A stretch of DNA of 11,555 nucleotides. Origin: JBCCEV01 sp039030125. Lineage in GTDB: Bacteria; Pseudomonadota; Gammaproteobacteria; Ga0077536. Positions 7,636 to 11,555 of the stretch are shown piece by piece (positions within the stretch are counted from its first letter, which is position 1; every line of letters begins with the position of its first letter). The position numbers and the translations under genes were made by a program. The stretch lies in NCBI GenBank assembly GCA_039030125.1, contig JBCCEV010000139.1, forward strand, positions 1 through 11,555, given 5' to 3'. Below the pieces are notes generated by a model. The model saw only the letters and a list, made by a program, of their open reading frames with translations. It did no database searches and was not told the DNA's origin.

Positions 7636-8814
7636 CTATTTTTTCTTGCGGCCAATGGCGCCGGTTCGCGAGAGTTGCTCGATGTGATCGGCGGAGAAGC
7701 CCCATTTAGCGAGTACTTCCTCAGTGTCTTGGCCATAACTGGGAACACCACCTTTTACCATAGCCGGGGTGCGCTCAAAGCGCGGAGCCGGGGCAGGTTG
7801 CTTGATCCCATCAATCTCAACAAAGCTGCCGCGCGCCTGTGCGTGCGGGTGCTCGGGCGCTTCGCGAAAGCTCAAGACCGGCGCGAAACAGATATCGGTG
7901 TCGCCCATGATTGCACACCACTCATCTCGTGTTTTCTCCTTAAACTTCGAGGCGAACAAATCGCGCAACATCGGCCACGCTTGGCGATCGTTTTGTTCGG
8001 GCAAATCGTTGGCATCGAGTTCAAGCTTCTCGAGCAAAATCGAGTAGAACTTGGCTTCGACGGAGCCGATTGAAACGAATTTACCGTCTTTTGTTTCGTA
8101 GCATCGGTAATAGGGTGCGCCACCGTCGATGAAATTATCCTCGCGAGATTCAGTCCAAAAATCGACCCCCACCTGACCGAAAGTACCGAGCGCGAGATAA
8201 GCAGAACCTTCCGCCATCGAAACATCGACAACCTGTCCGTGACCCGAGTTACGTGCCTCAAACACAGCTGACAATACACCGAGCGCAAGAAACATCGCCC
8301 CACCACCCATGTCGCCAACCACATTTAATGGTGGCACCGGGCGCTCTCGAGGACCGATGGCATTGAGAACACCCGAGAGCGCAATGTAGTTAATATCATG
8401 CCCAGCAACGCTTGCGAGCGGTCCGTCTTGACCCCAGCCCGTCATGCGGGCGTAAACGATGGCTTTGTTTCGAGCCAAACAAACATCGGGCCCCAAACCC
8501 AAGCGCTCCATCACCCCCGGGCGCATGGGATCAATAAGGACATCCGCTTTATCGACCATCTTTAGAATCGTTTCGATACCGTTAGGGTTTTTCAAATCCA
8601 CCGCAATTGACGGTCGGCCCCGGCGACGAACGTCCGCGCGCTCGCCGACAAACTCAAAACCAAGGCCGGCGGCAGTAGCGCGATCGACCCGGATCACTTC
8701 TGCGCCCAAATCGGCAAACAGCGAACAGCACAGGGGCGAAGGGCCTATCCCCGCAATTTCAATCACCTTAAGCCCCACTAAAGGGCCACCTTGTTGCTTC
8801 GGATCGTTGGTCAT
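7636..8814 (-). CDS. Alpha-methylacyl-CoA racemase-like family III (CaiB/BaiF) protein
   Basis: A 392-residue family III CoA enzyme, starting at the ATG at 8814; the frame stays open upstream to 8916, but those 34 codons run into the divergent promoter and lack family similarity. Seen: LKVIEIAGIGPSPLCCSLFA (15-34), DLGAEVIRVDR (35-45), the segment AVDLKNPNG (71-79), ADVLIDPMRPGVMERLGLG (90-108), GWGQDGP (126-132), AGHDINYIALSG (137-148) and GDMGGG (167-172). H139 and D168 correspond to the acid/base pair of alpha-methylacyl-CoA racemase (His126 and Asp156 in the mycobacterial enzyme). CoA-transferases of the superfamily keep the Asp but not this GHDINY His, so epimerisation of a 2-methylacyl-CoA is favoured over CoA transfer. 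First gene of the leftward operon. No strong Shine-Dalgarno precedes it. Confidence 0.88.
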   Translation of the reverse strand: MTNDPKQQGGPLVGLKVIEIAGIGPSPLCCSLFADLGAEVIRVDRATAAGLGFEFVGERADVRRRGRPSIAVDLKNPNGIETILKMVDKADVLIDPMRPGVMERLGLGPDVCLARNKAIVYARMTGWGQDGPLASVAGHDINYIALSGVLNAIGPRERPVPPLNVVGDMGGGAMFLALGVLSAVFEARNSGHGQVVDVSMAEGSAYLALGTFGQVGVDFWTESREDNFIDGGAPYYRCYETKDGKFVSIGSVEAKFYSILLEKLELDANDLPEQNDRQAWPMLRDLFASKFKEKTRDEWCAIMGDTDICFAPVLSFREAPEHPHAQARGSFVEIDGIKQPAPAPRFERTPAMVKGGVPSYGQDTEEVLAKWGFSADHIEQLSRTGAIGRKKK

Positions 8815-8845
8815 CTTTAAATCTATTTTTGAACAGCCAAACGCC

Positions 8846-8875
8846 ATGCTATGCGGCAAACACGGGGCGTGACAA
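8846..8875 (-). promoter_or_regulatory. Candidate sigma70-type promoter of the leftward operon
   Basis: On the minus strand TTGTCA (8875-8870, five of six to TTGACA) is followed after 18 bases by TAGCAT (8851-8846, four of six to TATAAT). This would start transcription near 8839, about 25 bases before the racemase ATG. It lies in the 119-base divergent gap (8815-8933). On the plus strand TATCAT (8904-8909) matches a -10 box in five of six positions but has no good -35 partner at 16-18 bases. A short CACG-GGG-CGTG inverted repeat (8861-8871) overlaps the -35 box and could be an operator, though such a short repeat occurs by chance. Confidence 0.35.
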
Positions 8876-8922
8876 ACCCGCGATCTGGGCCCCAAGGTCG
8901 CGGTATCATCGGCCAAGCGAAA

Positions 8923-8927
8923 AGGAG
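8923..8927 (+). promoter_or_regulatory. Shine-Dalgarno setting the GTG start of the second LLM gene
   Basis: AGGAG lies 6 bases before GTG at 8934. It decides the start against an upstream in-frame TTG (8829), which would add 35 residues of non-family sequence across the divergent promoter region. Confidence 0.75.
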
Positions 8928-8933
8928 AAGACC

Positions 8934-9911
8934 GTGCCCAAAGCCAAGTTCGGGTTGTTTATTCTGCCCCCCGATATCACCGTCGCGCAGCAAGCGGCAA
9001 AGCAAGCCGAAAAGGATGGCTTTTTCTCCATCTCTCATAATGATCATTTCTACTCGCCATTGGGCTCTCCTGAATCGCCGCAGCTCGAATGCTTTACAGT
9101 CTTAACCGCAATGGCAGCCGTTACAAAAACGATCCGCCTCGCACCGGCGGTGGCGGTTCCTGCCTTTAGAGAACCGGCGTTGTTTACAAAGATCGCGTGT
9201 TCTCTCGATTCGGCGAGCAACGGGCGATTCATTTGCGGGCTCGGTGCGGGCTGGTATGACAAAGAGTATCTCGCGCATGGTTATGCATTCCCGCCGCTGG
9301 AGGAGCGGCTCGATAGACTCAACGAATACCTGAGCGTCTATAAAACCATGTGTACCGAAGACGCACCGGCTTACGAGGGCCGCTATTACAAAGTCACCAA
9401 TGCTTTCAATAATCCGAGGCCAGTGCAAAAACCCTTCCCGCCCATCATGTTGGGCGGCTCTGCGACGGGACTGCTGAAAATTGCCGCTCAGCATGCCGAT
9501 ATCATCAACATGATCCCGCCAACTTCCAACGGCAAGGATTTCGTAAATGATCCTCAGGCAACCGTGCGCTACACCATGGACAAGCTCAAAAGCCGGATCA
9601 CGGAACTTAAGGATCTGTGCGAGGCCGAGGGCCGGGCCCGCGACGCTATCGAACTTGGCGGACTCTGTCTCGTTGGTCTCTCAGAAGATAGTAATGATTC
9701 CGCGCTGCGGGACATGGCGAGCGGCTTAGGGTTTCCGGATTACAGCGCCGCGCAAGCCTCCCCGGTTGCATTGCTTGGCACGCCGGCGGAAGTTAAAGAG
9801 GAACTTGCAGCACGCGTAGCACAGACCGGTGTTGTCTACTACATTGTAGTTACACCTGACGAACGCTCGTACCGACTATTCGTTGAAGAGGTGATGCCAG
9901 CGTTTTCTTGA
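8934..9911 (+). CDS. LLM-class flavin/F420-dependent oxidoreductase (second copy)
   Basis: A 325-residue luciferase-like TIM-barrel enzyme read from GTG. Seen: KAKFGLFILPPD (3-14), AEKDGFFSISHNDHFY (25-40), LAPAVAVPAFREPALFTK (69-86), LDSASNGRFICGLGAGWYDKEYLAHG (91-116), FPPLEERLDRLNEY (119-132) and PPIMLGGSATGLLKIAAQHADI (169-190). The C-terminal part (STPAEV-like LGTPAEVKEELAARV) is the usual barrel closure of long LLM members. It differs from the copy at 6751-7626 in length, in the SNGR rather than SGGR motif and in the C-terminal half, so the two are paralogues from different subfamilies, not a recent duplication. It opens the rightward operon, divergent from the racemase operon, and is followed by phyH after 17 bases. 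FMN versus F420 cannot be decided from sequence; the substrate is unknown. Confidence 0.88.
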   Translation: MPKAKFGLFILPPDITVAQQAAKQAEKDGFFSISHNDHFYSPLGSPESPQLECFTVLTAMAAVTKTIRLAPAVAVPAFREPALFTKIACSLDSASNGRFICGLGAGWYDKEYLAHGYAFPPLEERLDRLNEYLSVYKTMCTEDAPAYEGRYYKVTNAFNNPRPVQKPFPPIMLGGSATGLLKIAAQHADIINMIPPTSNGKDFVNDPQATVRYTMDKLKSRITELKDLCEAEGRARDAIELGGLCLVGLSEDSNDSALRDMASGLGFPDYSAAQASPVALLGTPAEVKEELAARVAQTGVVYYIVVTPDERSYRLFVEEVMPAFS

Positions 9912-9917
9912 GCGCCT

Positions 9918-9923
9918 AAGGAG
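9918..9923 (+). promoter_or_regulatory. Shine-Dalgarno setting the GTG start of the PhyH gene
   Basis: AAGGAG is followed by 5 bases and GTG at 9929. A nearby ATG at 9927 and TTG at 9924 are in another frame and would not give the dioxygenase, so the GTG is the start. Confidence 0.75.
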
Positions 9924-9928
9924 TTGAT

Positions 9929-10765
9929 GTGCCCAAATTGCTCAGCGAAGAACAAATAAATCAATACCATCAAAACGGGTTTCATTTTCCCATCGATGTA
10001 CTAGATGCCACTGAGACCCGCGACCTGCGCCGCCGTCTCGAAACTTATGAAAACGAAACCGGCGAGCCGATCACCGGTGCGATGCGCTCGAAGTCGCATT
10101 TGGTTTTTACATGGGTCGATAAGTTAATTCGCAATAAGCAAATTCTTGATGCCGTCGAAGATCTCATTGGTCCAGATGTACTTTGCTGGACCACGGTGTG
10201 GTGGATCAAAGAGAAACGCAGTGAATCCTTCGTCTCTTGGCACCAAGATCTACGGTATTGGGGATTGGACACTAATGACCTTGTCACCGTTTGGGTCGCC
10301 TTGTCGGAAGCTAGTGAAGCAAGCGGCTGCATGCGAGTTCTGCCGGCAAGTCATCAAGGTGAAATGCTTCCCCATGAGGATCGCTATAAAGAAACCAATT
10401 TACTTACCCGCGGGCAGGAAATCGCGGTCGATGTTGATGAAACTAAATGTGTGTCGATGCAGCTAAAGGCCGGCCAGGCATCTCTGCACAATGTGCGGCT
10501 CGCCCATGCGTCCGGCGTCAACCAGACCGATGATCGGCGCATTGGTCTGTCCATTCATTACATTCCTCCAAGCGCGCGGCAAACCGCGGGCGCTTGGGAT
10601 TGCGCAACACTGGTCCGCGGCGAAGATCGCTTTGGTCACTTTGTCAGCGCGCCACCACCGCACAGCGACCTTCACCCCGAGGCGCTTGCCTTCCATGAGA
10701 GAGCTTCCAACGCGTTCCGCGAAATTCTTTTCAAAGACGCCGAGCGCGTCCGGGAAGTGCTCTAA
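9929..10765 (+). CDS. Phytanoyl-CoA dioxygenase (PhyH) family Fe(II)/2-oxoglutarate oxygenase
   Basis: A 278-residue double-stranded beta-helix oxygenase, expected to hydroxylate its substrate using O2 and 2-oxoglutarate and to release succinate and CO2. Visible: the iron facial triad H105-x-D107 in SWHQDLRYWG, the distal H193 in LAHASGVN, and an arginine nearby (R203 or R204, in DDRRIGLSIHY) placed to bind the 2-oxoglutarate carboxylate. The segments VWVALSEASEASGCMRVLP (121-139) and SHQG (141-144) match the family's W-x-A-L...G-x-L-x-x-x-P-G-S-H core, with ASHQG in place of GSH. The N-terminus LSEEQINQYHQNGF is the family's usual opening helix. It follows the LLM gene by 17 bases in one operon. 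The family includes phytanoyl-CoA, ectoine and many secondary-metabolite hydroxylases, so the name does not fix the substrate. Confidence 0.9.
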   Translation: MPKLLSEEQINQYHQNGFHFPIDVLDATETRDLRRRLETYENETGEPITGAMRSKSHLVFTWVDKLIRNKQILDAVEDLIGPDVLCWTTVWWIKEKRSESFVSWHQDLRYWGLDTNDLVTVWVALSEASEASGCMRVLPASHQGEMLPHEDRYKETNLLTRGQEIAVDVDETKCVSMQLKAGQASLHNVRLAHASGVNQTDDRRIGLSIHYIPPSARQTAGAWDCATLVRGEDRFGHFVSAPPPHSDLHPEALAFHERASNAFREILFKDAERVREVL

Positions 10766-10801
10766 GCCAGGATATCCCGCGTTGATGGTACGCGGCGTCT
10801 C

Positions 10802-10823
10802 AATTTGAGCCGGAGCTCAAATT
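10802..10823 (+). terminator. Candidate terminator hairpin after the LLM-phyH operon
   Basis: AATTTGAGC (10802-10810) and GCTCAAATT (10815-10823) form a perfect 9-bp stem with a CGGA tetraloop, 36 bases past the phyH stop. The tail AATTAATTTCC is A/T-rich but lacks a long T run, so termination would be weak to moderate. No other hairpin fits in the 169-base gap to the next gene. A palindromic operator is an alternative reading. Confidence 0.5.
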
Positions 10824-10934
10824 AATTTCCTATCCTCCACATTTCCTCCACCGTTCTTGCGAATTCGCAGCCGAAACTTCTCCCTGACATTAAACGAAGG
10901 GCGTCCCTTAAGCGGGGGCGAAGGAGAAAAGTCA

Positions 10935-11555
10935 ATGAGCAAGAAGGGCAAAAGGCAATTCTTAAATGCCTTGCTACCGAGTTTAGTGCTTTCTGCGTGT
11001 CTCACGGACGCAGCGCAAGCGAGACCATTCCACTATCGCGGTTTTCATAAACCGCGCATCGTTATCCCGGTGACGCGAATTGCTCCGATCCGCGCACCGC
11101 ACCGACAGGTCACCTATGCGGTGACGTCAAGTCAGGAGTTCTACGTTTATCCGCAACGTGGACAAACGGCAGAAGAACAATCGCGAGACGAATATGAGTG
11201 TTATCGATGGGCGCGCGACGAAACCGGCTTCGATCCAGTATCAGGCAGTAAGCGAGCCACCGTAGTTCACACGCACAATCAACCGGATGGCCTGCCCAAC
11301 AGCACGATCAGTGGTGCAGTCGGCGGTGCGGCATTAGGAGCTTTGGGGGGCGCGATAGCCGGCGATCCGGCCATCGGTGCGGCGGTTGGCGCTGGGGTCG
11401 GCGCGATCGCGGGCGCGATTGGCGAATCAAATCAACGGAACACCACGGTCGCGCACGTGTCCGGCGGTGGTGACTCGCACAATCGCGCCCGCGATCGCGC
11501 CGACCCCAGCGCCAACCGCCGCACCGATGGCCGGATCGCCGGCTATCGCGCCCCC
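10935..11555 (+). CDS. Secreted or lipoprotein glycine-zipper protein, 3' end cut by the window
   Basis: An open frame of 207 codons runs to the window edge. The start is ATG at 10935 with AAGGAG 8 bases upstream. The N-terminus is a signal peptide: basic KKGKR, hydrophobic 9-22, then either a lipobox LSAC with C22 as the lipidated residue or an AQA cleavage after A29. Next comes a basic linker, a conserved-looking DEYECYRWARDETGFDP block (85-101) known from glycine-zipper envelope proteins, and a glycine zipper (about 126-163) of alternating G/A and hydrophobic residues that could span or coat a membrane. It is probably a periplasmic or outer-membrane protein unrelated to the catabolic operons. 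Residues from about 183 onward come from a fold-back copy of the zipper DNA on the opposite strand, so the Arg-rich end is suspect and the true C-terminus is unknown. Confidence 0.75.
   Translation, partial: MSKKGKRQFLNALLPSLVLSACLTDAAQARPFHYRGFHKPRIVIPVTRIAPIRAPHRQVTYAVTSSQEFYVYPQRGQTAEEQSRDEYECYRWARDETGFDPVSGSKRATVVHTHNQPDGLPNSTISGAVGGAALGALGGAIAGDPAIGAAVGAGVGAIAGAIGESNQRNTTVAHVSGGGDSHNRARDRADPSANRRTDGRIAGYRAP
11346..11555. repeat. Perfect 76-bp inverted repeat at the window end
   Basis: 11346-11421 and 11480-11555 are exact reverse complements (76 bases each) around a 58-base spacer. The right arm stops exactly at the window edge, so its outer limit is not seen. The left arm encodes the glycine zipper. 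A perfect inverted copy at a sequence end most often reflects a fold-back chimera or an assembly graph artefact rather than a biological hairpin. Confidence 0.95.

Noticed and set aside
7516..8073. A 185-codon plus-strand open frame
   Set aside because: It runs antisense to the racemase and LLM genes, spans their junction, and shows no recognisable domain; both minus-strand genes have clear family motifs.
8815..8916. 34-codon N-terminal extension of the racemase frame
   Set aside because: The extension lacks family similarity and covers the divergent promoter; the ATG at 8814 gives the expected start just before LKVIEIAG.
8829..8933. TTG start extending the second LLM protein by 35 residues
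   Set aside because: The GTG at 8934 has a well-spaced AGGAG and begins just before the family's first strand KAKFGLFI.
10858..10869. 12-base palindrome TGCGAATTCGCA upstream of the glycine-zipper gene as an operator
   Set aside because: A 12-base palindrome is expected a few times by chance in 11.5 kb, and no second copy or aligned promoter was seen.

Overview
The window looks like accessory catabolic DNA from a member of the Pseudomonadota, possibly an uncultured marine or soil gammaproteobacterium. This rests on gene style (proteobacterial MerR regulator, HyuA/HyuB pair, LLM oxidoreductases, PhyH, glycine-zipper envelope protein), compact Shine-Dalgarno-led operons and moderate GC. The placement is an inference of low confidence. 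There are no rRNA, tRNA, CRISPR or transposon features. No stretch over 300 bases lacks a gene; the longest gap is about 169 bases (10766-10934).

Layout. (1) 7-954 (+): a MerR-family regulator at the left edge, possibly continuing upstream. (2) 8814 down to 976 (-): a probable six-gene operon read leftward, encoding an alpha-methylacyl-CoA racemase-like family III protein, an LLM-class flavin/F420 oxidoreductase, a 74-residue four-cysteine zinc-ribbon protein, HyuA, HyuB and a class III (glutamate-1-semialdehyde mutase-like) aminotransferase. Spacings are 9, 72, 15, -4 and 88 bases. It converges on merR with 21 bases between the stops. (3) 8815-8933: a divergent promoter region. (4) 8934-10765 (+): a second LLM oxidoreductase followed by a phytanoyl-CoA dioxygenase-like Fe(II)/2-oxoglutarate enzyme. 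(5) 10935 to the right edge (+): a secreted or lipoprotein glycine-zipper protein, cut by the end of the window.

Working idea. The two divergent operons look like one catabolic or modification module: an oxygenase (PhyH) and two flavin or deazaflavin oxidoreductases, a 2-methylacyl-CoA-type epimerase, an ATP-dependent HyuA/HyuB enzyme with a small zinc subunit (the composition of acetone/acetophenone carboxylase-type enzymes), and a PLP aminotransferase. The substrate cannot be read from the sequence.

Assembly caution. The last 76 bases are a perfect reverse complement of 11346-11421, so the window ends inside a fold-back. The C-terminal 25 or so codons of the last gene should not be trusted.
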